Below, in pieces: positions 25,646 to 34,654 of a DNA stretch of 64,000 nt; within the stretch, counting starts at the first letter, position 1; each line of letters starts with the position of its first letter. The stretch is taken from the NCBI RefSeq assembly GCF_030408575.1, contig NZ_CP047047.1, forward strand, positions 2,039,275 to 2,103,274, written 5' to 3'. This DNA is from Corynebacterium auris. Lineage in GTDB: Bacteria; Actinomycetota; Actinomycetes; Mycobacteriales; Mycobacteriaceae. Under the pieces are notes generated by a model, which did not search any database, had not been told where the DNA came from, and saw only the letters and a list, made by a program, of their open reading frames with translations. The translations under genes and the position numbers were made by a program.

Positions 25646-27419
25646 CCTCGCCGCCTATGCAGAGTGGGCGCTGCCGGCCACCCACATCCTGATCCCCCTG
25701 ATGGTGCTTTTCCCCGCCATCTCCGCCGCCCTCATCCTCGTGGCCGGCCGCCATCTGCGCCTGCAGCGCACCATCGCGTTCTTCGCCCTGCTGGCGCTCG
25801 CCGTCGGCGCGGCGACACTACTGATCATCTCGGACGTCTACGGGATCCAGACGGTGCAGATGGGTGGCTGGGACGCGCCCATCGGCATCACGCTCGTCGC
25901 CGACCGGCTCTCCTCGGCGATGCTGCTCGTCTCCTCCATCGTCCTGTTCGCCGTGATGTGGTACGGCATTTCGCAGGGGCTTCGCGACGGCGACGAGGAC
26001 GACCCAGTCGCCGTCTTTTTGCCCACCTACATGCTGCTGTCCATGGGCGTGAACCTGGCGTTTTTGGCCGGCGACCTGTTCAACCTCTACGTCGGCTTCG
26101 AGATCTTCCTCGTCGCCTCCTACATCCTGCTCACGCTCGGCGCCTCCCCGGGGCGCGTGCGCTCGGGTATCTCCTACGTCATGGTCTCCATGGCGTCGTC
26201 CATGATCTTCCTCTTCGCCATCGCGATGGTCTACGCCTCCGTGGGCACCGTGAACATGGCGCAGGCGGGCCTGCGCATGGAGGCGATCCCCGAGGGCACC
26301 CGCGCCGCGATCTTCGCCACGCTCCTGGTCGCCTTCGGCATCAAGGCCGCGGTCTTCCCGCTCGACGCCTGGCTGCCCGACTCCTACCCCACCGCCGCCT
26401 CGCTGGTCACCGCCGTCTTCGCCGGCCTTTTGACCAAGGTGGGTGTCTACGCCATCATCCGCATGCGCTCGACCGTCTTCGTCGACGGCTCGCTCGACGC
26501 CATGCTCATGTGGGTGGCGCTGGCCACCATGATCGTGGGCATCATGGGCGCGCTCGCCCAGAACGACATCAAGCGTTTGCTTTCGTTCACGCTGGTCAGC
26601 CACATCGGCTACATGATCTTCGGCGTCGCCCTGGGCACCGTGCAGGGCCTGTCGGGCGCGATCTTCTACGCGGTGCACCACGTGCTGGTGCAAACCACCC
26701 TCTTCCTCGTCGTGGGGCTTATCGAGCGCCAGGCCGGCACCTCCCAGCTGCGGCGCATGGGCTCACTGATCTACACCGCCCCGGTCATCGCGATCCTCTA
26801 CTTCATCCCCGCGCTCAACCTGGGCGGCATCCCGCCGTTCTCCGGCTTCCTGGGCAAGATCATGCTGCTTGAGGCCGGCGCCGAGGAAGGCTCCTGGCTG
26901 GCCTGGGTGCTCATCGCGGGCGCGGTGATCACCTCGCTGCTGACCCTCTACGTCATGGTCCTGGTCTGGTCCAAGGGCTTCCTCCGCGACCGCGCCGACG
27001 CCCCCGAGGGCACCGTGGCCACGGCTCGCCCTTCGGCGCTTTCCGACGTCGGGGAGACCGTCCACGTCGAAGAGCGCGACGACGTCGGCCGCCTGCCCGT
27101 CGGCATGTTCCTGTCCACCTCGACGCTGGTGGCGGCCTCGCTGGCCATCACCGTCCTGGCCGGGCCGATCTCCTCGGTGACGGACCGCGCGGCCGAGTCC
27201 GCCGCAGACCAGACGATCTACCGCGACGCGGTGCTGCAGCCGGAGCTCGGCGAACCGACGCGCCGCCTCGACGGGCCCGACCCCGGCCCCAACGCCGGCG
27301 GGCGCGACGACTACAACGAGCCCGCCGGGGAGACCTCCGGGCCCGTCTCCACTGGGGTGTCCACCTTCCCGGTGCCCACGCCGGTGAACTCTTCCGCCAC
27401 GGATAAGGACGGGAAGTAG
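25635..27419 (+). CDS. mrpD: Mrp antiporter subunit D
   Basis: NuoM/N-like proton-pumping subunit, 594 aa with about 14 membrane helices. Key segments are LFNLYVGFEIFLVASYIL (conserved Glu), GIKAAVFPLDAWLPDSYPTA (conserved Lys) and LAQNDIKRLLSFTLVSHIGYM. The extended hydrophilic C-terminus after about residue 525 (PTRRLDGPDPGPNAGGRDD) is not part of the transport core. GAGGCCGACG precedes the ATG inside mrpC. It is essential for the Mrp complex in characterised species. Confidence 0.94.
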   Translation: MNDSLAAYAEWALPATHILIPLMVLFPAISAALILVAGRHLRLQRTIAFFALLALAVGAATLLIISDVYGIQTVQMGGWDAPIGITLVADRLSSAMLLVSSIVLFAVMWYGISQGLRDGDEDDPVAVFLPTYMLLSMGVNLAFLAGDLFNLYVGFEIFLVASYILLTLGASPGRVRSGISYVMVSMASSMIFLFAIAMVYASVGTVNMAQAGLRMEAIPEGTRAAIFATLLVAFGIKAAVFPLDAWLPDSYPTAASLVTAVFAGLLTKVGVYAIIRMRSTVFVDGSLDAMLMWVALATMIVGIMGALAQNDIKRLLSFTLVSHIGYMIFGVALGTVQGLSGAIFYAVHHVLVQTTLFLVVGLIERQAGTSQLRRMGSLIYTAPVIAILYFIPALNLGGIPPFSGFLGKIMLLEAGAEEGSWLAWVLIAGAVITSLLTLYVMVLVWSKGFLRDRADAPEGTVATARPSALSDVGETVHVEERDDVGRLPVGMFLSTSTLVAASLAITVLAGPISSVTDRAAESAADQTIYRDAVLQPELGEPTRRLDGPDPGPNAGGRDDYNEPAGETSGPVSTGVSTFPVPTPVNSSATDKDGK

Positions 27420-27421
27420 AC

Positions 27422-27931
27422 ATGCAAGGATTCCGTAACCGCTTCCACCCGACCTTCGTTGCGTTCCTCACCGTCATGTGGGTCTTCCTTCAGGGGGAGA
27501 TCACCTGGGGCAACGTACTGGCGGGCTTCGCTTTGGCCACCCTGGTCGTCGTCGCCCTGCCGCTGCCGCAAGTTCCGCGCAGCGGCAACAAGGTACACTG
27601 GGGCAAGCTCATCTCGTTCCTCATCACCTGGGTGTGGGACCTGCTGGTCGCCTCCGCGAAGGTGGCGTGGCTTGCCCTGCGCCCCGCGGAGCCGCCGAAA
27701 AACGCGATCCTCCGGGTGCCCATGCGTGTTTCCAACGAGCTGGTCCTCTACCTCGCCACGTGCGCCTACAACCTGCAGCCGGGCGGGTCTGTCACCGACA
27801 TCGACATCGCCAACCGCGAGTGGACCATCCACGTCCTCGACGCCCGCGACAAAGAGAGCATCGAGGCCGAGATCCACAACGTGGCGCGGCTGGAACGCCA
27901 AATGATCGACATCTTCGAAAGCAGGAGGTAG
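27422..27931 (+). CDS. mrpE: Mrp antiporter subunit E
   Basis: 169-residue membrane protein with N-terminal spans (FVAFLTVMWVFLQGEITWGNVLAGFAL) and the hallmark GxVTDID-type segment near residue 125 (PGGSVTDIDIANREWTIHVLDARD). It begins 2 nt after the mrpD stop (GGACGGGAAGTAGACATG). MrpE is needed for full complex stability in other bacteria. Confidence 0.92.
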   Translation: MQGFRNRFHPTFVAFLTVMWVFLQGEITWGNVLAGFALATLVVVALPLPQVPRSGNKVHWGKLISFLITWVWDLLVASAKVAWLALRPAEPPKNAILRVPMRVSNELVLYLATCAYNLQPGGSVTDIDIANREWTIHVLDARDKESIEAEIHNVARLERQMIDIFESRR

Positions 27932-27935
27932 CACC

Positions 27936-28214
27936 GTGGACCCCACCATCTACACCGTCTTCCTGGCTATCGCTGCGGTTCTGCTCGTGGCTGGCTTCTT
28001 CATTCTGTGCTGGCGCATCGTCGTCGGCCCGAACTCCATGGACCGCGTGCTGGGCAACGACGCCATCACCGCCTCCCTCCAGTGCGTCCTCGCGCTCTAC
28101 ATCGCCTGGACGATGGACACCACGGTGGTCAACGTCATGATGGTCGTCGCCCTGCTCGGCTTCATCTCGTCCCTGGCCGTCGCCCGCTTCCGCAAGAGGG
28201 ATGATGCACTGTGA
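27936..28214 (+). CDS. mrpF: Mrp antiporter subunit F
   Basis: 92-residue subunit with three membrane spans. WRIVVGPNSMDRVLGNDAI is the conserved RVxxGPxxxDRVxAxD segment of MrpF/PhaF. The GTG start is preceded by AGGAGG at the end of mrpE. Its stop overlaps the mrpG GTG start by 4 nt. Confidence 0.92.
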   Translation: MDPTIYTVFLAIAAVLLVAGFFILCWRIVVGPNSMDRVLGNDAITASLQCVLALYIAWTMDTTVVNVMMVVALLGFISSLAVARFRKRDDAL

Positions 28215-28588
28215 ACTGGCACCTGATCGCTGACATTGTCTCGCTGCTGTTCATCCTGCCCGGCGCGCTCATGGTCTTCTCCGCCGCCGTCGGCTTCGTG
28301 CGCTTCCGCTCCACCATGGCGCGTATCCACGCGATTACGAAGCCGCAGACCACCGGGCTCGTCCTCATGGTGCTGGGCACGTTCATCCGCATCATCGGCC
28401 ACCCCGACTTCGGGGTCCACGAGCGCGGCGAGCTCGCCGTGCTCGCCCTGCTTGTCCTCTACGCCCTGATGACCAGCCCGGTCACCGCGCAGCGCCTGGG
28501 CCGCATCGCCCGGCGCGAAGGCCTCTACGGCGGCGAGGACGCGCTGACTGTCAACGAACGCCCCGCGCCGCGGCAGCCGAAGCCCTAA
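28211..28588 (+). CDS. mrpG: Mrp antiporter subunit G
   Basis: 125-residue subunit with three spans. FVRFRSTMARIHAITKPQTTG is the conserved RFPDxxxRxHAxTKAxTxG-like motif of MrpG. The GTG start is translationally coupled to mrpF. It is the last gene of the operon, and only a weak hairpin (gggctgcggccc, about 28591-28602) separates it from the convergent ligase gene 30 bp away. Confidence 0.92.
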   Translation: MNWHLIADIVSLLFILPGALMVFSAAVGFVRFRSTMARIHAITKPQTTGLVLMVLGTFIRIIGHPDFGVHERGELAVLALLVLYALMTSPVTAQRLGRIARREGLYGGEDALTVNERPAPRQPKP

Positions 28589-28618
28589 GGGGCTGCGGCC
28601 CGAGGGGCGTCGAAAAGC

Positions 28619-29755
28619 TTAGCTCTCCCAGGTCAGGTCGAGCATCTCCTGGCAGGTCGCGTCGACGACGGGCTTCCAGTCGCGCTCGACCTCGTAGATG
28701 CGGCGCTGGCGCTGGTAGCCGGCGCCGCGCTCGAGGATCTCGAGCACGAGCGCAAGCTCCTCCACGCAGCCGAGCTCGGCGGCGATGGGCTCGAGCGTGC
28801 CCACAAGCTCGGTGAGCTCCTGGCTCACCCAGCGCTCCTCCGTCTCGCGGGAGGTGATCACGAGGGCGTCGAGGCCGTAGCGGGCGCCGCGCCACTTGTT
28901 CTCCGCGTTGTGCCAGGGCTGCAGGGACGGCAGCTTTTCGCCCCGGTCGATCATGCGGTCGTAGTAGACCACGAGGCAGTGCGTGAGCGCGACGACGGCG
29001 GCGAGCTCGCGCAGGTTCGAGGTGGCGTCCGAAATGCGCACCTCGATGGTGCCCCACTTCGCGGCGGGGCGGATGTCGAAGTGCATGGAGCCGGTGTGGT
29101 TGATCACGCCCGAGGTGCGCTGGTCGTACATGAACTGCACCCACTCTTCCCAGTCCGCGAACTGGTAGGGCATCCCGGCGGTGGGAAGCTGCTGGTAGAG
29201 CATGGTGCGGTTGGAGGCGTAGCCGGTGTCTATGCCGTCCCAGCCCGGGCTCGAGGCCGAGATCGCCAGAAGGTGCGGGTACTTGGTCATCAGCGCGTTG
29301 ATGATGGGCCAGACGCGGTCCTCGTGGCGGATGCCCACGTGGCAGTGGATCCCCCACAGCAGCATCTGCTGGCCCCAGTAGCGGGTGCGGTTGATGATCT
29401 CCTGGTACGTGATCTTCGGGCTCAGCGGCTGGGTGCGGAAGTTGGAAAACGGGTGGCCGCCCCCGGCCCACAGCTTCAGGTTCTCCTCCGCCGCGACCTC
29501 GCGCACGCGCTCGAGCGTGGCCGCCAAACTGTTCACGGCCTCCCGGGTGGTGCGGCACACGGGGGTGACCAGCTCGACAGTGTTCTGCAGGAACTCCTTT
29601 TCCAGGTGGGTATCGGGGTAGCGGGCCTGGACTTCCTCGATCACCTCGGCGGCGCGGGGGACGAGGTCCCTCGTCAGCGGGTCTGTGAGGCCGATTTCCC
29701 ATTCGACCCCGAGCGTCGGGTGTGGTGAGCGCGCGAAGTCGCGGAACGGATCCAT
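28619..29755 (-). CDS. YbdK-type carboxylate-amine ligase (GCS2 family)
   Basis: Member of the glutamate-cysteine ligase type 2 family, 378 aa. [11 protein letters not shown] near the N-terminus is the metal/substrate glutamate motif. [32 protein letters not shown] and [13 protein letters not shown] are the other conserved ligase segments. YbdK proteins show weak gamma-glutamylcysteine ligase activity in vitro, and the natural substrates are unclear. ATG 29755 lies 7 nt after a TAAGCT box on the minus strand (29763-29768), predicting a leaderless message. Confidence 0.88.
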   Translation of the reverse strand: MDPFRDFARSPHPTLGVEWEIGLTDPLTRDLVPRAAEVIEEVQARYPDTHLEKEFLQNTVELVTPVCRTTREAVNSLAATLERVREVAAEENLKLWAGGGHPFSNFRTQPLSPKITYQEIINRTRYWGQQMLLWGIHCHVGIRHEDRVWPIINALMTKYPHLLAISASSPGWDGIDTGYASNRTMLYQQLPTAGMPYQFADWEEWVQFMYDQRTSGVINHTGSMHFDIRPAAKWGTIEVRISDATSNLRELAAVVALTHCLVVYYDRMIDRGEKLPSLQPWHNAENKWRGARYGLDALVITSRETEERWVSQELTELVGTLEPIAAELGCVEELALVLEILERGAGYQRQRRIYEVERDWKPVVDATCQEMLDLTWES

Positions 29756-29821
29756 GCGAAAGAGCTTAGTTCTCGCGGCGGGATCCGGCTGCTTTTTCCA
29801 TTCACCGCGCGGGTCATGCGC

Positions 29822-30586
29822 CTAGCCGGCGAGCACCACGGTGACGGCGTTGGCGTTGGCGGTGGCCTCCGGCGGCAGGGTCGTGCCCTCGGGCAGGTCG
29901 CGGACGGAGCGCGGCGCGCCGCCGACGCGCCCGGCGATGTCGGCGGCGATCTGCTCGGCCCCGGCGACGGCGGGGTCGAAGAAGACGAAGGTCTCGGGGA
30001 AGACGCCGAAGTTCTGCTCGGGCAGGTTCATCTGCGCGGCGTCGCCCGAGCGGTTGCGCACGGTGTATTCCGGCTCGAGATCGCCGGCGGTCTGGGCGGC
30101 GAGGTCGGGCGTCGGGGAGTTGTTGAACACGAAGACCTCGGCGTTGTCCGCGGTCAGCTGGGCGCCGCCCGGGGCGGGTGCCGGCGCGGGGCCCGGTTGA
30201 TCTGCCGGGGGCGCGGCGGTCCCGGCGGTCCCGCCAGTTTCGGCGGTTTCGGCGGGCGAGGTGGGCGAGTCGGACGCGCCAGCGCCCGGGGTGGCCGTGG
30301 CGGGCGGCGCCGGGGCGGTGGGCTCGGCCGAGATGGATTCGGCGGCGGGTTCGCCCTGCTCGCCCTCGGCGTTGTCGGCCGGGTCCTGCTGGGTGAGCAC
30401 GTAAATGCCCCAGAGCAAGAGGATGGCGGCGACGGCGATGAGGATCATCCCGAGGCCGCGGGCGGGAAGTCCCCCCGCGGCGGCTGCGGTGGAGCCGACG
30501 GGCTCGTCGTCGGCGCGGCGGTGGGTGCCGCGGTATTCTTCCTCCTCGGCAGGCGGTTGGTTGTTCTCGGGATTCTCATAAGTCAC
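29822..30586 (-). CDS. LytR C-terminal (LytR_C) domain envelope protein
   Basis: Type II membrane protein. It has a 45-residue cytosolic N-terminus, one membrane span (LGMILIAVAAILLLWGIYVL), an Ala/Pro/Thr/Gly-rich linker of about 75 residues, then a LytR_C domain (AEVFVFNNSPTPDLAAQTAGDL...VVLAG). These C-terminal domains accompany LCP enzymes that attach glycopolymers to peptidoglycan, but no catalytic LCP domain is present. The GTG start at 30586 (VTYENPENN) is 7 nt from a perfect TATAGT box (30594-30599). The same frame is open 13 codons further upstream, which would run through the promoter. Confidence 0.82.
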   Translation of the reverse strand: MTYENPENNQPPAEEEEYRGTHRRADDEPVGSTAAAAGGLPARGLGMILIAVAAILLLWGIYVLTQQDPADNAEGEQGEPAAESISAEPTAPAPPATATPGAGASDSPTSPAETAETGGTAGTAAPPADQPGPAPAPAPGGAQLTADNAEVFVFNNSPTPDLAAQTAGDLEPEYTVRNRSGDAAQMNLPEQNFGVFPETFVFFDPAVAGAEQIAADIAGRVGGAPRSVRDLPEGTTLPPEATANANAVTVVLAG

Positions 30587-30605
30587 GCCGAGAACTATAC
30601 CGGCG

Positions 30606-30821
30606 CTAGAGGGCGCGAGCGTCACGCACGCGCTGCAGCCGCCGGACTAGCTGGGGGCGGGCGGCGAGCGCCTCGGCGGAGTCGAGCAGGACGTTGAGCC
30701 GCTGGTAGTAGCGGACGGGGCTCATGCCCAGGCGGCGGCGGATCGCTTCCTCTTTGGCGCCGAGGCCGCGGGGCGCGTCGGCCTCGAAGTCGAGGATGGC
30801 GAAATCGTCCGGGGTGAGCAT
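30606..30821 (-). CDS. DUF3263 family protein (71 aa)
   Basis: Small conserved actinobacterial protein of the DUF3263 family. It begins [13 protein letters not shown] and contains [27 protein letters not shown], a helix-turn-helix-like segment that suggests nucleic-acid binding. It is usually encoded next to peptide deformylase, as here, divergently. Start 30821 was chosen from TATCAT (30829-30834) 7 nt upstream; the frame continues upstream but through def. Its biological function is unknown. Confidence 0.85.
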   Translation of the reverse strand: MLTPDDFAILDFEADAPRGLGAKEEAIRRRLGMSPVRYYQRLNVLLDSAEALAARPQLVRRLQRVRDARAL

Positions 30822-30837
30822 GCTTAATATGATAGGC
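30822..30837. promoter_or_regulatory. 16-bp divergent region with overlapping leaderless promoters
   Basis: Only 16 bp separate the start codons of DUF3263 (minus) and def (plus). TAATAT (30825-30830) is 7 nt before the def ATG. On the other strand TATCAT (30829-30834) is 7 nt before the DUF3263 ATG. The two -10 boxes share two base pairs, so both genes are predicted to be leaderless and the promoters mutually exclusive. Each -35 region lies inside the other gene. Confidence 0.7.
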
Positions 30838-31410
30838 ATGACAATTCGACCCATCGTCATCCACGGCGACCCCGTCCTGCACACCCCGACCAAAGTGGTG
30901 GAGCAGCCGGTGGAGGAGCTGGCGGAGCTCATCGCGGACATGCACGAGACCATGGACGCCGCGAACGGCGTCGGCCTGGCCGCTAACCAGGTTGGTGTGC
31001 CGCTGCGCCTCTTCGTCTATCACTGCCCCGACGGCGATAGCATGCGCCGCGGCACCGTGATCAACCCGGTGCTGGAAACCAGCGAGATCCCCAAGACCAT
31101 GCCGCGCGACGACGGCGAGGACGACGAAGGTTGCCTCTCCGTGCCGGGCGAGGGCTGGCCCACCGGCCGCGCGAAGTGGGCGAAGGTGACAGGATTGGAC
31201 GAAAACGGCACGCGCATCGAGGTCGAGGGCGAGGGCTTTTTCGCCCGCTGCCTGCAGCACGAGGTGGGCCACCTGGACGGTTTTGTCTACACCGACGTAC
31301 TCACCGGCCGCTACAAGCGCGAGGCGAAGCGAGCCATCAAGGCCAACGGGTGGACGGTGCCGGGCAACACGTGGCTGCCTGGCGTGGACGAGGACCCCTT
31401 CGGGCACTAG
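30838..31410 (+). CDS. def: Peptide deformylase
   Basis: Removes the formyl group from nascent protein N-termini. The 190-residue length is typical. All three family motifs are present: [17 protein letters not shown] (metal Cys) and QHEVGHLDG (metal His and catalytic Glu). The start at 30838 follows a TAATAT box by 7 nt. The GNAT gene starts directly after its stop (TAGATG), so the two are co-transcribed and possibly coupled. Confidence 0.97.
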   Translation: MTIRPIVIHGDPVLHTPTKVVEQPVEELAELIADMHETMDAANGVGLAANQVGVPLRLFVYHCPDGDSMRRGTVINPVLETSEIPKTMPRDDGEDDEGCLSVPGEGWPTGRAKWAKVTGLDENGTRIEVEGEGFFARCLQHEVGHLDGFVYTDVLTGRYKREAKRAIKANGWTVPGNTWLPGVDEDPFGH

Positions 31411-32373
31411 ATGAGCAGGTTTTTCCGCTCCGACGACATCGCGGTCGGCGACCGCGTGGTCGTGCGCCAGCGCCGCGGCGAGCACTCCAGCGACGTCGTG
31501 GGCCACGTCGTCGGGCTCGACCCGTTGCGCGTTACGCCCCAGCAGGTCGGGGGCTTCCCCTCGTCGAAAAGCGCGATCGAGATCCACGACGTGCACATCG
31601 TGAAGAAGCTCTCGCCGCGCACCGTGCGCAACTCGGACATCCGCGCCATCGAGACGGCCTACGCCAAGGCGTTCCCCGGGCTCGAGCACGAGCTTATCGA
31701 CGGCTGGCTCGCCCGCACCGGCGCCGACATCGCGGAGCGCTCCAACTCGGCCGTCCCCCTGGGCCACAGCGCCGGCTTCGCGCCGGTTCCCCTGGACAAG
31801 CTGCGTGCCTTCTACGCCCGCCACGGCCAGCCGGTGCAGCTGCTCATCCCGGAGCGCATCGGCAAACCGGCGCTCAAGCTGGTCGAATCGGGCGGCTGGA
31901 GCCTCGGGGAAGAGATTGTGGTGATGACGCACCCGCTCACCGGCGCCGACGAGACCTCGCCGCGCTTCCGCATCGACGACGCGCCCGACGCCAACTGGCT
32001 GGCCATGTACCACTACCGCGGCCGGGACCTTCCGGTGGACGCGCTCAAGGCGGTCGACGCGCAGATCGACGGCCACATCGCCTTCGCCCGCCTCCTGATC
32101 GACGGCGAGACGGTGGCCGTGACGCGCGCGACGATCACAGAGTCCACCGACGGCCGCCGCTGGCTCGGCTACTCCGCCGTGGAGGTCGCCCTGGCGCTGC
32201 GCCGCCGCGGCCTCGGCACCGAGCTGACCACCAGCCTGCTGGCCTGGGGCGCGCGCGAGGGGGCCGACGCCGCCTACCTGCAGACCCGGGCGAGCAACGC
32301 CGCCGCCCTGGCGCTGTACCGCAAGGCGGGATTCGTCGAACACCACCGGCACCGCTACGCCCGGCTGGGTTAG
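31411..32373 (+). CDS. GNAT-family acetyltransferase with N-terminal SH3-like domain
   Basis: 320 aa. The first 70 residues (DIAVGDRVVVRQRRGEHSSDVVGHVVGLDPLRV) look like a small beta-barrel. The C-terminal half carries the GNAT acetyl-CoA site, VEVALALRRRGLGTELTTSLLAWGAREGA, followed by LQTRASNAAALALYRKAGF. This domain order is common for a corynebacterial/mycobacterial protein encoded after def; the acceptor substrate is unknown. It begins at the def stop. The stop codon (32371-32373) overlaps the -10 box of xthA. Confidence 0.87.
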   Translation: MSRFFRSDDIAVGDRVVVRQRRGEHSSDVVGHVVGLDPLRVTPQQVGGFPSSKSAIEIHDVHIVKKLSPRTVRNSDIRAIETAYAKAFPGLEHELIDGWLARTGADIAERSNSAVPLGHSAGFAPVPLDKLRAFYARHGQPVQLLIPERIGKPALKLVESGGWSLGEEIVVMTHPLTGADETSPRFRIDDAPDANWLAMYHYRGRDLPVDALKAVDAQIDGHIAFARLLIDGETVAVTRATITESTDGRRWLGYSAVEVALALRRRGLGTELTTSLLAWGAREGADAAYLQTRASNAAALALYRKAGFVEHHRHRYARLG

Positions 32374-32383
32374 TGTGTAGGTC

Positions 32384-33175
32384 ATGCGTATAGCCACCTG
32401 GAACGTCAACTCGGTACGCACCCGCGCCGAGCGCGTCGCGGCGTTCCTCGAACGCGCCGACGTCGACGTGCTGGCCATGCAGGAAACCAAGGTCGCCGAG
32501 GACAAGTTCCCCACCTCCATCTTCCAGGACGCCGGATACGAGGTCGCCCACGTCGGCTACTCCCAGTGGAACGGCGTGGCCATCGCCTCGCGCGTGGGCC
32601 TCGACAACGTGCGCGAGTCCTTCGAGCGCCAACCCGCCTTCGCCAAATCGGGCGAACCGCGCGTGGAGGCCCGCGCCGTCGGCGCCACCTGCGGCGGCGT
32701 CGACGTGTGGAGCCTCTACGTCCCCAACGGCCGCGCCATCGGCGACCCGCACTACGACTACAAGCTGGAGTTCCTCTACCGCCTGGCCGACTCCGTCGAT
32801 GCGGCCGCCCCCGCCGTGTACTGCGGCGACTACAACATCGCCCCCACCGACTCCGACGTGTGGGACATCGCCTGGTTCGAGGGAAAAACGCACGTCACCG
32901 AGCCGGAGCGCGCCGCCTTCCAGATGCTCCTGGAGGCCGGGCTGACCCCCGTCACGCACGCAGACCCCTACTCCTTCTGGGACTACAAGGCCATGCGCTT
33001 CCAGAAGAACGAGGGCATGCTGATCGACTTTCAGCTGGTGACGGCGCCACTGGGTCGTCGATTAGCACATGCATGGGTGGACGTCGACGAGCGCCGGGGC
33101 AAGGGCGCGAGCGACCACGCGCCCGTGGTCGCCGACTACGACACCCAATCGCTTTCGCTTGACGACGTCCGATGA
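32384..33175 (+). CDS. xthA: Exodeoxyribonuclease III
   Basis: AP endonuclease and 3'-5' exonuclease of base excision repair, 263 aa. Conserved residues are visible in TWNVNSVR (Asn), QETK (Glu), YVPNG (Tyr), GDYNIAPTDSD (Asp/Asn) and SDHAPVVADY (catalytic Asp-His). ATG 32384 is 7 nt after TAGTGT (32371-32376), so it is probably leaderless with its own promoter inside the GNAT stop. It overlaps cls by 4 nt. Confidence 0.96.
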   Translation: MRIATWNVNSVRTRAERVAAFLERADVDVLAMQETKVAEDKFPTSIFQDAGYEVAHVGYSQWNGVAIASRVGLDNVRESFERQPAFAKSGEPRVEARAVGATCGGVDVWSLYVPNGRAIGDPHYDYKLEFLYRLADSVDAAAPAVYCGDYNIAPTDSDVWDIAWFEGKTHVTEPERAAFQMLLEAGLTPVTHADPYSFWDYKAMRFQKNEGMLIDFQLVTAPLGRRLAHAWVDVDERRGKGASDHAPVVADYDTQSLSLDDVR

Positions 33176-34647
33176 CCCTCGACCTCGACATCTCCTACTT
33201 CCAGCTCGCGCTCATGGTGCTGGACTACGGCATCAAGTTCGTCATGATCGGCGTCGTGCCGTCCAACCGGCGCCCCTCCAGCGCCAACGCCTGGCTGCTG
33301 CTCATCCTCCTGCTGCCGGTGGTTGGCCTGCCGCTCTACCTGCTCATGGGCTCGACCTTCGTCTCGCGGCGCCGCCACGGCATCCAGCAGCGCGCCAAGG
33401 CCGAGGTGGATAACGTCCACTCCCGCATCCCCGACTACCCGCCCGGTTCGCTGCGCTCGGCCGAGATTGAAACGATGGTGGGGCTTAACCGCACGCTCAC
33501 CGGATTTCCCGCCCTTAACGCCAACGTGCGGCGCCTGTGGACGGACTACGAGATGACCATGACGCGCATCGCCGCGCTAATCGACACCGCCGAGAGCTAC
33601 GTGGACATCGAGATCTACGCCGTGGCCTGGGACGATACCACCAACCGCGTCTTCAAGGCGATCGAGCGAGCCATCGACCGCGGCGTCCACGTCCGCCTCC
33701 TCTACGACCACATCGGCTCGCGCAAATACCCCGGCTACCGGCGCTTCACCCGCCGCCTCGACGAGATCGGCGTGGACCACTACCGCATGCTCCCCCTCGA
33801 CCCGCTGCGCGGCCGCTGGCGCCGCCCCGACCTGCGCAACCACCGCAAAATCATCGTCATCGACGGCCGCATCGGCATGATCGGCAGCTTCAACCTCATC
33901 GACCGCGGCTACCTGCTGCGCGGCCACCGGCGCGCCGGGCGCCAATGGATCGACGCCTTCGTCGAGCTCGAGGGCCCCGTCATCACCTCACTGGAATCCA
34001 TGTTCGCCGTGGACTGGTACACCGAATCCGGCGAGATCATCGAGCTCGAACCCCCCGCCGAGGTCACTGACCCGGACGCCGAGCTCCACGTCGTCCAGCT
34101 CGTGCCCTCCGGGCCCGGCTACCACGCCGAGCCCAACCTGCGGATGTTCAACACCCTGATCCACCACGCCCGCGAGCGCCTCATCCTCTGCTCCCCCTAC
34201 TTCGTTCCCGACGACACGCTGCTTGAGGCGGTCAGCACCGCCTGCCTGCGCGGCGTCCGCGTCGACCTCCTCGTCGGCGAGCGCTCCGACCAGTTCATGG
34301 TGCAGCACGCCCAATCCTCCTACTACGAGCAGCTCCTCGAGGCCGGCGTGCGCATCTGGGAGTTCCCCGCCCCCTACATCCTGCACACCAAGTTCGTCCT
34401 CGCCGACCCCGGCCGCAACACCTCCGTCGGCGTGATCGGCTCCTCCAACATGGACATGCGCTCCTTCACCCTCAACTACGAAAGCTCCCTGTTTGTCGGG
34501 CGCGGCCCCCTCCTCGGCCAACTCGACGAGCTCGCCCAGGCTTACCTGGCCGTCTCCCGCCCGCTCACGCTGGAGCGCTGGGGCCAGCGCCCGTGGTACC
34601 GGCGCTACATCGACAACGTGATGAAGCTGACCTCCGCGCTGCAGTAA
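33172..34647 (+). CDS. cls: Cardiolipin synthase
   Basis: Phospholipase D-superfamily enzyme that forms cardiolipin from phosphatidylglycerol, 491 aa. Two N-terminal membrane helices (IKFVMIGVVPSN; NAWLLLILLLPVVGLPLYLLMG) precede two HKD motifs, HRKIIVIDGRIGMIGSFN and HTKFVLADPGRNTSVGVIGSSN. The ATG overlaps the xthA TGA (ATGA). It is 8 bp from the convergent ABC permease gene, with no obvious terminator between. Confidence 0.94.
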   Translation: MTLDLDISYFQLALMVLDYGIKFVMIGVVPSNRRPSSANAWLLLILLLPVVGLPLYLLMGSTFVSRRRHGIQQRAKAEVDNVHSRIPDYPPGSLRSAEIETMVGLNRTLTGFPALNANVRRLWTDYEMTMTRIAALIDTAESYVDIEIYAVAWDDTTNRVFKAIERAIDRGVHVRLLYDHIGSRKYPGYRRFTRRLDEIGVDHYRMLPLDPLRGRWRRPDLRNHRKIIVIDGRIGMIGSFNLIDRGYLLRGHRRAGRQWIDAFVELEGPVITSLESMFAVDWYTESGEIIELEPPAEVTDPDAELHVVQLVPSGPGYHAEPNLRMFNTLIHHARERLILCSPYFVPDDTLLEAVSTACLRGVRVDLLVGERSDQFMVQHAQSSYYEQLLEAGVRIWEFPAPYILHTKFVLADPGRNTSVGVIGSSNMDMRSFTLNYESSLFVGRGPLLGQLDELAQAYLAVSRPLTLERWGQRPWYRRYIDNVMKLTSALQ

Positions 34648-34654
34648 GCGGCCG

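Noticed and set aside
30622..32520. Minus-strand open frame of 632 codons
   Set aside because: Antisense to def, the GNAT gene and the start of xthA; no domain is recognisable.
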